Positions 16,316 to 25,617 of a stretch of 64,000 nucleotides of DNA are shown here, piece by piece (position 1 is the first letter of the stretch; each line of letters opens with the position of its first letter). The stretch lies in NCBI GenBank assembly GCA_030685025.1, contig JAUXWC010000281.1, positions 161,489 through 225,488 on the forward strand, read 5' to 3'. A program made the translations under genes and the position numbers. This DNA is from Rhodoferax sp. GTDB lineage: Bacteria; Pseudomonadota; Gammaproteobacteria; Burkholderiales; Burkholderiaceae_C. Under the pieces are notes generated by a model, which was not told where the DNA came from, ran no database searches, and saw nothing but the letters and a program-made list of their open reading frames with translations.

Positions 16316-17410
16316 ATGCGCTGGCCCTGGTCGCGTCGTCGCAGCGATGAATGGCTGTTGGTGTCGATGGCCGACAACGTATTCGCATTCGTGCGTGTTG
16401 GCCTGCGCGCCGATGGGCAGCATGAGGTTCGACAGATGGGCGTGGAGCCGGTCGGCGACGGCGGCACCGAATCGCTGGTTTCGCGCCTTCAGGCCTTGGG
16501 CCTGAAGGGGTTGAATGTTCGCGCCATGTTGCGGCCCTCGCAATACCAGTTTCTGCAAATTGATGCCCCCGCAGTGGCGCCCGAGGAACTTCGCTCCGCC
16601 GCGCGCTACCAGATACGTGACATGCTTGATGTGCACGTCGACGACATCACGCTCGATGTGATGCGGGTTGGTGACGGCAAGCAAAAAGGCACACCCCATC
16701 TTTTTGTGGTGGCCGCCACCAATACCGTGATGCGAGGCTTGATTGACTTGGGTGACAAGATGCAGTGGCAGATGCCGGTGATCGACATTCAAGAGACCGC
16801 TCAGCGCAACCTGCAGAGCGCGTTGTCACGGCAGGAGGGTCTGCTGTCACGCGCCGACGCAGCGCTGGTGATGGTTGACGCTCGGCAGGCTTTGCTTACC
16901 ATCAGTGCCAACGAGGAGTTGTTTTACACGCGCCGACTGGAGGTGCCGCAAGGCTTCCTGCAGGGGCCATTGGGGTTGTCCACGAGCGAACAGGCGGGCA
17001 GCGCTCCCAGCGCCTATGTGCCGGTCGCCGAGTATGTGCCTGACTACAACGTGGGCGGCGTCGCTTATGGCAGCGATTACTCGGAGCCAAGAGGTGCGGG
17101 CCACGCCCCGGCCTCGGACCAGAGCGCGGACCATGATCGGGCGCAGCGCTTCCTGGTGGAAGTGCAACGTTCGCTCGATCTGTGGGACCGCACCTGGTCG
17201 AGCATGCCTTTGGGCCGCGTGCGTGTGTACGCGGGCACTCGCAGTGACGAGCTTGCGCTATGGTTGACGCGTGAGATCGGGCAATCAGTGGTGCCCATGG
17301 ATGTCAACGCCCTGTTCCCCGGTCTTGCGGCGGGTCAGGATGACGCAGAGCTGGCCTTGTGCCGGCCATTGCTGGGGCTGGCGCTACGCACGGACAGCCG
17401 CAAACTGTGA
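16316..17410 (+). CDS. mshI: MshI-like pilus assembly protein (PilM type), 364 aa
   Basis: A cytoplasmic actin-like protein of the PilM/GspL type. After a Trp/Arg-rich start it has a beta strand pattern, then LRPSQYQFLQIDAPAVAPEE and a YQIRDMLDVHVDDITLDVMR segment typical of MshI. The insertion at ~220-265 (Ser/Tyr/Pro-rich) is probably a loop. It starts a second run of overlapping genes after a 188-bp gap that may hold its own promoter. With the PilN- and PilO-like products it should form the inner-membrane alignment complex. Confidence 0.7.
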   Translation: MRWPWSRRRSDEWLLVSMADNVFAFVRVGLRADGQHEVRQMGVEPVGDGGTESLVSRLQALGLKGLNVRAMLRPSQYQFLQIDAPAVAPEELRSAARYQIRDMLDVHVDDITLDVMRVGDGKQKGTPHLFVVAATNTVMRGLIDLGDKMQWQMPVIDIQETAQRNLQSALSRQEGLLSRADAALVMVDARQALLTISANEELFYTRRLEVPQGFLQGPLGLSTSEQAGSAPSAYVPVAEYVPDYNVGGVAYGSDYSEPRGAGHAPASDQSADHDRAQRFLVEVQRSLDLWDRTWSSMPLGRVRVYAGTRSDELALWLTREIGQSVVPMDVNALFPGLAAGQDDAELALCRPLLGLALRTDSRKL

Positions 17411-17430
17411 TGCTGCACTGAGCTGTCACC

Positions 17431-18090
17431 ATGCCGCAACAAATCAACCTCTGCACGCCGATTCTGCTGACACAGCGGCGCTACTTCTCGGCGCTGACAA
17501 TTGTTCAGGCCTTGGCGGTGTTCGTCCTGGTCGGGGGCGCGCTGTGCGGCTATTGGGTGTGGAGCTTGGGCGTTGCCAGTGAGGGACTGCGAAAGGTGCT
17601 GGCTGCCAACGCCGTCGAACTGGCCAGCTTGCGTGCCGCGATCAAGGAGGGAAGGGCCGCGTCTGGCCCGGCCGAGCAGGCGCTCAACCAGGCGTTGCAG
17701 GCGCAGCGGACCGAGATGCAACGTCGCAGTGCCATGCTGGAGGCCTTGCAGCGCGGTCTGGTCAAGCCTGGCTGGGGACACGCCGCGCGCTTGCGGCTAT
17801 TGGCCCAGACCATCCCGGCATCGGTCTGGATCACCCACATGAAGGCCGACGACAGCCAACTGGAGATCAGCGGTTTCACCCTGGAGCCCGCCGCCCTGAA
17901 TGACTGGACCACCAGACTGGCCGCAAGCCCGACGCTGCAGGAGCAGCGCCTGGCCACCATCAAGGTGGAGAGCGCCAATGCCACCCGAGTGGGCGCGCTT
18001 GCCAGCCCCGCAACCGTGTCGCTCTGGTCGTTCAGTCTGGTCAGTGCGCTGCGCCAGAGCGAGCCTGGCCAAACCGGGAGCAAGCCATGA
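17431..18090 (+). CDS. PilN-like fimbrial assembly protein, 219 aa
   Basis: The first residues (PQQINLCTPIL) are typical of PilN: a short cytoplasmic peptide with an INL motif that binds PilM/MshI, followed by one transmembrane helix (~25-48). A coiled-coil stretch (~55-105) and a small periplasmic alpha/beta domain follow (ITHMKADDSQLEISGFTLEP). In MSHA loci this gene is sometimes called mshI2. It overlaps mshJ by 4 nt (ATGA). Part of the inner-membrane assembly complex. Confidence 0.7.
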   Translation: MPQQINLCTPILLTQRRYFSALTIVQALAVFVLVGGALCGYWVWSLGVASEGLRKVLAANAVELASLRAAIKEGRAASGPAEQALNQALQAQRTEMQRRSAMLEALQRGLVKPGWGHAARLRLLAQTIPASVWITHMKADDSQLEISGFTLEPAALNDWTTRLAASPTLQEQRLATIKVESANATRVGALASPATVSLWSFSLVSALRQSEPGQTGSKP

Positions 18091-18731
18091 TGAAGGGGTG
18101 GGTGCGGCTGGCCGCACGAATCGACGCTTTGAGTCTTCGTGAGCGGGCGTTCTTGTTTCTGTCGCTGTTGGCCTGTGGCCTGGCCCTGGCCGATGTGCTG
18201 TGGTTGTCGCCAGCGCAAATGGCGCACAAGCAACTGTCGCTGCGGGTCGCCAACGACAGCCTTGAGTTGCAAAAACTGCGTGAAGAGCTGCGGCTGACCG
18301 CGCCGGTGACGGAGTCGGCCAAATTGGCGCGCCAGGAGTTGTCCAGGCTGGGAGTTGAAATGGAAGGTGTCAATCGCGGCATTGCTGCGGCCTCATCGCT
18401 GTCAGGCACGAGCACGCCACTTAAAGAGGTGCTGGTCCATTTTTTGCGGCGCCAGGACCGACTGAGTCTGGTCAGGGTGGCAACCATGGCCGCGCCGGGC
18501 GCCGCCCCGGGGATTCGCGCTGGCGCGGTGGACGACGACGTGGCGGCGTTGGGTCTGGTGCGCCAGGGGGTCGAGCTGACGGTGGCCGGGCCCTACGCGG
18601 ACCTGGCTAGCTACACCCAGACGCTGGAGACTGCACTGCCAACCTTGCGCTGGGGCCCGATGAAATTGGTTAGCGAAAAACAGCCGCCCGAACTGACGAT
18701 AGAGGTCTTTCTGGTGGGGGTGCGTCAGTGA
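18087..18731 (+). CDS. mshJ: MshJ-like pilus assembly protein (PilO type), 214 aa
   Basis: Basic N-terminus, one transmembrane segment at ~22-42 (FLFLSLLACGLALADVLWL), a coiled coil to about residue 95, then a periplasmic ferredoxin-like domain ending in VELTVAGPYADLASYTQTLE and LTIEVFLVGV. This is the PilO/GspM/MshJ pattern. It overlaps the PilN-like gene (ATGA) and mshK (GTGA), so it is coupled on both sides and should pair with the PilN-like protein. Confidence 0.7.
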   Translation: MMKGWVRLAARIDALSLRERAFLFLSLLACGLALADVLWLSPAQMAHKQLSLRVANDSLELQKLREELRLTAPVTESAKLARQELSRLGVEMEGVNRGIAAASSLSGTSTPLKEVLVHFLRRQDRLSLVRVATMAAPGAAPGIRAGAVDDDVAALGLVRQGVELTVAGPYADLASYTQTLETALPTLRWGPMKLVSEKQPPELTIEVFLVGVRQ

Positions 18732-19228
18732 TCGCGCAGCTTTTTGTGGCTCTTACTGTCCGCCCGGTGCGGTTCGTGAGAGTGGCCGTGTTGCCCTTTC
18801 TGTTCAGCGTGCTGCTGCCCGGCGCTGGCCTGCACGCGCAAGTGCTGCGGGACCCGACCGTGGCGCCAGTTGGCGTGCGGGGCGTCGAACCCACTACTGT
18901 GGCCGATGTGGGCGGTGCCGCAACCGCCGCCATGGCGGTGATTCGCCGGGACGGCAAGCCACACTTGGTGGTGGGCACGCGCCTGGTTGCCCAGGGGCAA
19001 CTGGTTGGTCAGGCTCGAATCGAGCGAATTTCAGAGACCGAACTCTGGCTGCGCGAGGGCGCCGTGCTGCGCAAGCTGCCCATGTTTTCCGGCGTGCAAC
19101 GCAGCCCGGCGGCATCGCCGTCGGCCCCCTGCGCTGGCGCCAAACCAGGCCGAGCGAACGCCGCCGAAACGACTGAGCCGCCATCCGTTGCGCCCTTTTC
19201 GATTACTTGCGACCCCGCCAAACCATGA
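18728..19228 (+). CDS. mshK: MshK-like pilus assembly protein, 166 aa
   Basis: It starts with GTG inside the mshJ stop (GTGA overlap). Residues 1-37 look like a signal peptide (VLPFLFSVLLPGAGLHAQ). The mature part contains LRDPTVAPVG and later AVIRRDGKPHLVVGTRLVAQ, GQARIERISETELWLREG. This is the short HR-domain-like pattern seen in MshK/PilP/GspC proteins that link the inner-membrane complex to the secretin. The C-terminal ~45 residues are low-complexity. Its stop overlaps mshL (ATGA). Confidence 0.65.
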   Translation: MIAQLFVALTVRPVRFVRVAVLPFLFSVLLPGAGLHAQVLRDPTVAPVGVRGVEPTTVADVGGAATAAMAVIRRDGKPHLVVGTRLVAQGQLVGQARIERISETELWLREGAVLRKLPMFSGVQRSPAASPSAPCAGAKPGRANAAETTEPPSVAPFSITCDPAKP

Positions 19229-21102
19229 GGTCCAAACCTATGACTCACACCACCCAGCGGCGCAGCCATGCGCGTCAACCGTCCGTGCACGCGACCCTGC
19301 CCGGCGCACCGGTGCCAGCGCGCGCGGTATGGAGTCTGGCGGTGTGCGCGCTGGCGCTTGCGGGTTGCGCCGCCGACCGTCCGTTGCGCACACCTGCGGT
19401 CGATGCGGCAGTCCGGGCCGAGCTGGCACCTGCCGCGCCAGCCGCGCCGGGCAAGCCGGTGACGGTGCCGGCCAGCATCAGCGCGGCGCTGGCCGAGCCG
19501 GTTCCCGCCCCGGTGCTGGCCGCGGCCGAGCCCAGGCTTGACCTGTTGGTCAACAATGCGCTGGCACGCGATGTGTTTTTGGCGATCGTGGCCGACACCC
19601 GTTACAGCATGTTGATGCATCCGGACGTGGCGGGCACGCTGTCCGTTACGCTGCGCGGCGTGACGGTACAGGAAGCGCTGGAGGCCATTCGCGACGTTTA
19701 CGGCTACGACTTCAAGCTCGACGGTCGGCGCATCACGGTCTATGCACCGACACTGCAAACCCGGATATTCACCATCAACTATCCGCACTCCCAGCGTGTC
19801 GGCTCCAGTGAATTGAGGGTCGCCTCGGGCGCGGCTCAAGCCAACAACTCGGGCACCAGTAGCACCGGCACGACCGGCACCACCGCCTCCGGCGCCACGA
19901 CCGGTGGCAGCGGCAACAACCTGCAACAGGCTGACAGCAGCCGGCTCTCCACCACCTCCAGGACCGATTTCTGGGCCGAACTCTCGGCGGCAGTGCGGGG
20001 GCTGGTGGGCGGTGGTGCCGGGCGCAACGTTATCGCCAGCCCGCAGGCCGGCATCATGGCGGTGCGCGCCATGCCCGATGAATTGCGCGAGGTGGAGAAG
20101 TTCCTCAAGGCGGCGCAGGTGGCGGTGGAGCGCCAGGTGATGCTGGAGGCCAAGATCGTCGAGGTCGAGCTGCGCGACGGCTTCCAAAGTGGCATTGATT
20201 GGTCCGCGCTGCGCAACACCGCCAAGTCGACCGGCGCCGTGGGCGTGCTGGGTGGCAACACCACCAGCAATACCCTGGTCAGCGGGGTGAAACCGAACCT
20301 GCCGGGATTCGTCGCCGGGTTGGTGCCGGTTCTTGCGGACGGGGTGTCCATCCCGCCTGCCGGCGCGGGGCTGTTTGGTCTGGCGTTTGCCACCGATGGT
20401 TTCCAGGCGGTGCTGGGTTTTCTGGAGACACGCGGTGATGTGCAGATACTGTCCAGCCCGAGGATTGCCACGCTCAATAACCAGAAGGCGGTGCTCAAGG
20501 TTGGCACGGACGAGTTCTTTGTGACCGGCGTGACGGGTGGCACGACGGGTGTGGCCAACACCGGTTCTGGCACCACGACCACCTTGCCGACGATTGCCCT
20601 GACATCATTCTTCTCCGGTATCTCCCTGGACGTGACACCGCAGATCGACGAGGGCAACAACATCAACCTGCATATACACCCTTCGGTGACGACCGTCACC
20701 GAAAAGACCAAGCAGATTGATCTGGGCAGCATTGGCAACTACCGCTTCCCGATGGCGTCGAGCAGCGTCAACGAAACTGACACCATGGTTCGGATTCAGG
20801 ACGGCAACATCGTGGCGATTGGCGGCCTGATGCAACTGCAGTCCAATCGCACGGCTTCCGGGCTGCCGGGTTCGACGGATATTCCGTTTTTGTCGTCGAT
20901 CCTGGGCAACCGGGTCAACTCCGGGCGCAAGAAGGAACTGGTGGTGCTGATCAAGCCCACCATCATCCGCACCGCGCAGGACTGGGAGGCGCAGACGCGG
21001 CGCACCCGGGCCGCGCTGGATGACATGGATGCCTCGCGCCACCGGGTGATACAGCTCGACGGCAGTACCTCGGACTTGCGGTCGAAGGCCGCGCCCCAGT
21101 GA
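19225..21102 (+). CDS. mshL: MshL-like secretin, 625 aa
   Basis: Outer-membrane secretin through which the pilus exits. The ATG at 19225 overlaps the mshK stop; an ATG at 19240 is an alternative. A lipobox (LALAGC, Cys48) suggests a lipoprotein, though the preceding n-region is long. The N-terminal STN-like domain (VTVQEALEAIRDVYGYDFKL) is at ~145-175. A Ser/Thr/Gly-rich linker follows. The C-terminal secretin domain (~300-600) includes VMLEAKIVEVEL, VQILSSPRIATLNNQKA and SSILGNRVNSGRKKELVVLI. The size matches MshL/PilQ short secretins. Coupled to mshM by a GTGA overlap. Confidence 0.85.
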   Translation: MRSKPMTHTTQRRSHARQPSVHATLPGAPVPARAVWSLAVCALALAGCAADRPLRTPAVDAAVRAELAPAAPAAPGKPVTVPASISAALAEPVPAPVLAAAEPRLDLLVNNALARDVFLAIVADTRYSMLMHPDVAGTLSVTLRGVTVQEALEAIRDVYGYDFKLDGRRITVYAPTLQTRIFTINYPHSQRVGSSELRVASGAAQANNSGTSSTGTTGTTASGATTGGSGNNLQQADSSRLSTTSRTDFWAELSAAVRGLVGGGAGRNVIASPQAGIMAVRAMPDELREVEKFLKAAQVAVERQVMLEAKIVEVELRDGFQSGIDWSALRNTAKSTGAVGVLGGNTTSNTLVSGVKPNLPGFVAGLVPVLADGVSIPPAGAGLFGLAFATDGFQAVLGFLETRGDVQILSSPRIATLNNQKAVLKVGTDEFFVTGVTGGTTGVANTGSGTTTTLPTIALTSFFSGISLDVTPQIDEGNNINLHIHPSVTTVTEKTKQIDLGSIGNYRFPMASSSVNETDTMVRIQDGNIVAIGGLMQLQSNRTASGLPGSTDIPFLSSILGNRVNSGRKKELVVLIKPTIIRTAQDWEAQTRRTRAALDDMDASRHRVIQLDGSTSDLRSKAAPQ

Positions 21103-22037
21103 TGTATCTGCGGCACTTTTCCCTGCGGGAGGCGCCGTTTTCCATCACGCCTGACACCAGCTTCTTCTATCCCCATGAGGGCGCGCAGGCGGCGCTCAAC
21201 ACCTTGTTGGTGGCATTGCGCAGTGGCGAGGGTTTTGTCAAGGTGGTCGGTGAGGTGGGTTGCGGCAAGACCGTGCTGTGCCGCCAACTGCTGAAGATTC
21301 TTCAGGACGAGTGCGTTACCGCCTACATTCCCAACCCTGACATGGGGCCAGATGACTTGCTGCTGGCCTTGACCAGCGAACTGCGCGTGCCCGAGCCGCA
21401 ACCACTCAGCCGCAGCCGCTTGCTGAGCGCCTTGCGCGACTGCCTGTTGCGCCATGGCGAGGCCACTCGCCCGGTGGTGGTTTGCATTGACGAGGCGCAG
21501 GCAATTCCACTTCGCACGGTGGAGAGTCTGCGGCTGCTGTCCAACCTGGAAACCGAGAAGCGCAAGTTGCTGCAACTGGTGCTGTTTGGTCAGCCCGAGC
21601 TTGATGACAAGCTGGCGCAGCCAGAAATACGGCAACTGCTGCAGCGCATCACCTTCAGCGAGTACCTCGGTCCTCTGTCAGCCAGCGGAGTCGGTCCATA
21701 TTTGACGCATCGGCTGGCCACCGCTGCAGTGGACGAGAGCACCGATCTCAAGGTCTTCGAGCCCGGCGCCATCGTTGCACTGGCGCGCTGGAGCCGTGGC
21801 GTGCCGCGCCTGATCAATGTGCTGGCGCACAAGTGCTTGATGCTGGCGTACGGCGAAAACGAGCACCGTGTGACGACTCGGCACGTGCGCCTGGCCGCGC
21901 TGGACACGCCGGGCGCGCACTACGAGCGAACCTGGCTGACGCGCTGGCGGCAGTTTTGGCGCAACGCCGGGATAAGGGCGAGGGGTAATGCGCCTCCCCA
22001 GCAAGTTCAGGGCCATCGCGCGGGAGGCTGGCGGTGA
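21099..22037 (+). CDS. mshM: MshM-like AAA ATPase (ExeA/GspA type), 312 aa
   Basis: Walker A GEVGCGKT at residues 51-58, Walker B VVVCIDEAQ at ~125-133, and later RGVPRLINVLAHKCLMLAY, the sensor region of ExeA-like ATPases. The N-terminal FSLREAPFSITPDTSFFYP is the family signature. GTG start inside the mshL stop (an ATG follows one codon later). Cytoplasmic; thought to help secretin or pilus assembly, and distinct from the MshE extension ATPase, which is not seen here. Overlaps mshN by GTGA. Confidence 0.85.
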   Translation: MMYLRHFSLREAPFSITPDTSFFYPHEGAQAALNTLLVALRSGEGFVKVVGEVGCGKTVLCRQLLKILQDECVTAYIPNPDMGPDDLLLALTSELRVPEPQPLSRSRLLSALRDCLLRHGEATRPVVVCIDEAQAIPLRTVESLRLLSNLETEKRKLLQLVLFGQPELDDKLAQPEIRQLLQRITFSEYLGPLSASGVGPYLTHRLATAAVDESTDLKVFEPGAIVALARWSRGVPRLINVLAHKCLMLAYGENEHRVTTRHVRLAALDTPGAHYERTWLTRWRQFWRNAGIRARGNAPPQQVQGHRAGGWR

Positions 22038-23143
22038 GCGTCATTAACAAGATGCTGCGCGACCTGGACCACCGGCGTGCGCCGGTTGGCGCGGCGGCGC
22101 TGTCATCCATGGCGGAGCCCGCCGTTGGTATCCGGGTGGTGGCGAGCGGGGCTGGCGCGAATCGGCGCGGAGTTTGGCGCGCAGGGTGGGCATTGGCTGG
22201 GTTGGCGTTGGTAGCGGCAGCACTGATCTGGTGGTGGTCGCTTGCCGCCCCGGCGCTGCCGGGCCAAGCTGACATGGCGGCAGTGGCCGCGCGCGGCGCC
22301 GCAGTGGCCAGCGTCGCAGTGCCCACAGCGCCGGGCTTGCCCGCCGCGTCCGCGCCGCTGGCTGCCACACCGTCTGGCGTGGCAGCGGCGGCGTCGGCCG
22401 TCGGACCGCCCGCGCTCGATCCGCTGACGATGCCGAGGGCAAGTTTTCGGATGGAGACGATTCTGAGGACGATGCCGCGCGAGAGGCCGGTTGAAGACCC
22501 CGCCGGGTCGGCTGCCCCGACCAGCGCGTCGCCAGCCAGTGCGGTGCCTGGGCTCGGGGCGGTGTCCGTGGCAAAGCTCAAGGACCCGCCCAAGGCGGCG
22601 TCTGAATCTTCGATGTCGATCACGCCGACCCAGCGCCAGGCCGCTGCGGCGCAGCTTATCGAGCAGGCGCAGCGGCTCTGGAGCGCGGGCTCGCGGGAAG
22701 CGGCGATCACCTTGTTGCGGGACGCCTCGTCGCTGGCCGAGCGTGACCATGGTGGCGCGGCGCAAGGCGCCGGCGGGCCACTGTTGACGGCCTTGGTGCG
22801 GGAACTGGTGCGCATGGAGCTGGCCGATGGCCACGTCAGCCAGGCGCTGGAGCGCTTGACGCGCCTGGAGCACGCGCTGGCGGGGGAGGCAGATCTGTGG
22901 GCACTGCGAGGCAACGCCGCACAACGATTGGGACGCCACCACGAATCAGCCAACGCCTATCTGGCCGCGCTCAAGCTGCGTCCAGACCAGGCGCGCTGGA
23001 TGTTGGGGGCCGCCGTGTCATTGGCCGCCGACGGCCAGATCAAAGCCGCCAGCACGTGGGCTCAGAGCGCCCGTGAGCGTGGCGCCCTGACGCCCGAGGT
23101 GGCCGCCTACTTGCGTCAGCTCGGGGTCAATCTGGCCGAGTAG
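22034..23143 (+). CDS. mshN: MshN-like TPR protein, 369 aa
   Basis: It begins with SVINKMLRDLDHRRAP, the conserved MshN start. One transmembrane helix follows at ~56-74, then an Ala/Pro-rich periplasmic linker to about 190. The C-terminal half (~200-369) contains TPR-like helical pairs (LIEQAQRLWSAGSREAAITL, LIRE-type helices, GNAAQRLGRHHESANAYLAAL, then LRPDQARWMLGAAVSLAADG). GTG start overlaps mshM. Last gene of the plus-strand pilus run; the convergent fumarase gene ends 14 bp downstream, so the cluster stops here without an MshE or MshG gene. Confidence 0.75.
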   Translation: MSVINKMLRDLDHRRAPVGAAALSSMAEPAVGIRVVASGAGANRRGVWRAGWALAGLALVAAALIWWWSLAAPALPGQADMAAVAARGAAVASVAVPTAPGLPAASAPLAATPSGVAAAASAVGPPALDPLTMPRASFRMETILRTMPRERPVEDPAGSAAPTSASPASAVPGLGAVSVAKLKDPPKAASESSMSITPTQRQAAAAQLIEQAQRLWSAGSREAAITLLRDASSLAERDHGGAAQGAGGPLLTALVRELVRMELADGHVSQALERLTRLEHALAGEADLWALRGNAAQRLGRHHESANAYLAALKLRPDQARWMLGAAVSLAADGQIKAASTWAQSARERGALTPEVAAYLRQLGVNLAE

Positions 23144-23156
23144 CGGCACTGGTCGG

Positions 23157-24722
23157 TCAGCGCGCGACTACCGCGATGTCCTTGAACTCGCCGGTGGCAA
23201 TGCGCTGTTGCCACAGCGCCGGTCCCGTGATGTGGGCGCTGGTGCCACCCGCGTCCACCGCCACGGTGACCGGCATGTCGACCACATCAAATTCGTAGAT
23301 CGCCTCCATGCCCAAATCGGCGAAGCCCACCACCTTGGCGGTCTTGATCGCCTTGGACACCAGGTAGGCCGCACCGCCCACCGCCATCAGGTAAGCGCTC
23401 TGATGGCGTCGGATCGCCTCGATCGCCACCGGGCCGCGCTCGGCCTTGCCAATCATGGCTATCAGCCCAGTTTGTGCCAGCATCATCTCGGTGAAGCCAT
23501 CCATGCGGGTGGCCGTCGTCGGCCCGGCCGGGCCAACCGCTTCATCACGCACCGGATCAACCGGGCCAACGTAATAGATCACCCGGTTGGTGAAGTCCAC
23601 GGGCAAGGACTCGCCCCTGGCCAGCAGGTCCTGGATTCGCTTGTGCGCGGCGTCGCGCCCGGTCAACATCTTGCCGTTCAGGAGCAGGGTGTCGCCGGGC
23701 TTCCAGCTCGCCACTTCGGCGGGCGTCAGGGTGTTGAGATCAACCCGCTTGCTCTTGACATAGTCGGGCGTCCAGGCCACGTCGGGCCACAGGTCCAGCG
23801 ATGGCGGGTCCAGGTACACCGGGCCGCTGCCGTTCATCACGAAGTGGGCGTGGCGGGTGGCGGCGCAGTTGGGGATCATGGCCACCGGCTTGCTGGCCGC
23901 GTGGGTTGGGTACATCTTGATCTTGATGTCCAGCACGGTGGTTAAACCACCCAGGCCCTGCGCACCAAGCCCCAAGGCGTTGACTTTTTCGAACAGTTCC
24001 AGGCGCATTTTTTCGACGTTGCTGAGTTCCTCGCCGCCGCTGCGGGCCTGCTGGGCCTTGGCCTGCAGTTCGTGCATGTCAAGGTGGTCCATCAGGCTCT
24101 CCTTGGCCATCAGCACGGCCTTCTCGGCGGTGCCGCCGATGCCGATGCCCAGCATGCCCGGTGGGCACCAGCCCGCACCCATGGTGGGTACGGTCTTGAG
24201 CACCCAGTCCACCACCGAGTCACCGGGGTTGAGCATGATCAGCTTGCTCTTGTTCTCGGAGCCGCCGCCCTTGGCCGCTACCGTCACTTCCAGGGTGTCG
24301 CCGGGCACGATCTCGGTGAAGATCACGGCGGGCGTGTTGTCCGTGGTGTTCTTGCGATCGAACTCCGGATCGGCCACCACGCTGGCGCGCAGTGTGTTGT
24401 CGGGGTGCTTGTAGCCGCGGCGCACGCCTTCGTTGATGGCGTCATCCAGGCTACCGGTGAAGCCCTCCAGGCGCACGTTCATGCCCAGCTTGAGGAATAC
24501 GTTGACGATGCCGGTGTCCTGGCAGATTGGACGGTGGCCGGTGGCGCTCATCTTGCTGTTGGTCAGGATTTGTGCCATCGCGTCCTTCGCGGCGGGACTT
24601 TGCTCGCGCTCGTAGGCGCGCGCCAGATGGGCAATGTAGTCGGCCGGGTGGTAGTAGCTGATGTACTGCAGGGCGGCGGCAATGGACTCGATCAGGTCAT
24701 TCTGCTGGATGCGGGTAGTCAT
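23157..24722 (-). CDS. fumA: Class I fumarate hydratase, 521 aa
   Basis: Iron-sulfur fumarase interconverting fumarate and malate in the TCA cycle; cytoplasmic. Signature regions: SATGHRPICQDTGIVNVFLK near residue 75 with a cluster cysteine, GGGSENKSKLIMLNPGD at ~175, GTAEKAVLMAKESLMDHLDM, and a C-terminal beta domain with TATRMDGFTEMMLAQTG and GGTSAHITG. The 521-aa single-chain length is normal. The ATG at 24722 (MTTRIQQNDL) is chosen over an in-frame start 17 codons upstream. Such fumarases are oxygen-sensitive, in keeping with the low-oxygen theme of the window. The choice between fumA and fumB naming is arbitrary. Confidence 0.9.
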   Translation of the reverse strand: MTTRIQQNDLIESIAAALQYISYYHPADYIAHLARAYEREQSPAAKDAMAQILTNSKMSATGHRPICQDTGIVNVFLKLGMNVRLEGFTGSLDDAINEGVRRGYKHPDNTLRASVVADPEFDRKNTTDNTPAVIFTEIVPGDTLEVTVAAKGGGSENKSKLIMLNPGDSVVDWVLKTVPTMGAGWCPPGMLGIGIGGTAEKAVLMAKESLMDHLDMHELQAKAQQARSGGEELSNVEKMRLELFEKVNALGLGAQGLGGLTTVLDIKIKMYPTHAASKPVAMIPNCAATRHAHFVMNGSGPVYLDPPSLDLWPDVAWTPDYVKSKRVDLNTLTPAEVASWKPGDTLLLNGKMLTGRDAAHKRIQDLLARGESLPVDFTNRVIYYVGPVDPVRDEAVGPAGPTTATRMDGFTEMMLAQTGLIAMIGKAERGPVAIEAIRRHQSAYLMAVGGAAYLVSKAIKTAKVVGFADLGMEAIYEFDVVDMPVTVAVDAGGTSAHITGPALWQQRIATGEFKDIAVVAR

Positions 24723-24836
24723 GGTCAGGCTCGTGGCAGGTCTGGGGTGGATGGCGCCACGTGGCAGATGCACGGGCTGGGCTGCATTTTGACAGGTCGC
24801 CCAAACGTGACGCTGACAGCCGGCGCCACCTTCGCG

Positions 24837-25448
24837 TCAGTGGGCCGCGGCGTCGCGGGCCATCAATTTGTCGGTGTAGGCGATAGCGATGGCCGACAGC
24901 AAGAAGGTGATGTGGATCGCGGTCTGGGCGATCAACACCTTCTCGTCGTAATTGGCCGCGTTGATGAAGGTCTTGAGCAGGTGGATGGAGCTGATGCCGA
25001 TGATGGCCGTGGCCAGCTTGACCTTGAGCACCGAAGCGTTCACATGGCTGAGCCACTCCGGCTGGTCCGGGTGGCTGTCCAGGTCCATGCGTGACACAAA
25101 GGTCTCATACCCACCAATAATCACCATGATCAGCAGGTTGGAGATCATCACCACGTCGATCAGCGCGAGCACCACCAGCATGATGATGGTCTCGTTCAGG
25201 GCGGTCACCTTGGCGGCCACTTCCACCGAATCCTTGTAGCCAATGCTTTTGACCAGTTCGGCCAAGGCGTTCTGGTTGCCAAAGGCTGCTTCGAGCAGGT
25301 GCGTGAGTTCCACCCAGAAGTGAAACACGTAGACCGCCTGCGCCAGGATCAGGCCCAGGTACAGCGGCAGTTGCAACCAGCGGCTGGCGAAGATCAATCG
25401 GGGCAGCGGGCGCATGGGCGGACTGGGTTTCTTGCTGGCTTCGGTCAT
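24837..25448 (-). CDS. YqhA/UPF0114 family membrane protein, 203 aa
   Basis: Integral inner-membrane protein with about four hydrophobic segments (~26-46, ~85-108, ~140-160, ~172-190). The family signature occurs around [18 protein letters not shown] and [18 protein letters not shown] with [10 protein letters not shown]. The length is slightly above the usual ~165-200. Physiological role of the family is unknown. It lies upstream of fum on the same strand, 114 bp away, and is divergent from acs. Confidence 0.85.
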   Translation of the reverse strand: MTEASKKPSPPMRPLPRLIFASRWLQLPLYLGLILAQAVYVFHFWVELTHLLEAAFGNQNALAELVKSIGYKDSVEVAAKVTALNETIIMLVVLALIDVVMISNLLIMVIIGGYETFVSRMDLDSHPDQPEWLSHVNASVLKVKLATAIIGISSIHLLKTFINAANYDEKVLIAQTAIHITFLLSAIAIAYTDKLMARDAAAH

Positions 25449-25617
25449 GGTGGCATTCGGGTTAGTACGGAGTCGGGCATTTTAGACGTGTCTTTACATC
25501 GGACCGCCACTGAGGGAATATGCAGGCATCCGCCACAAGTCAGTGGCTTGTAAGTGCTAGCCTTGACAGTCACGCCCAGTTCGGTTTAACAAGTCATTGC
25601 TTTCAGGAGACCCAGAC

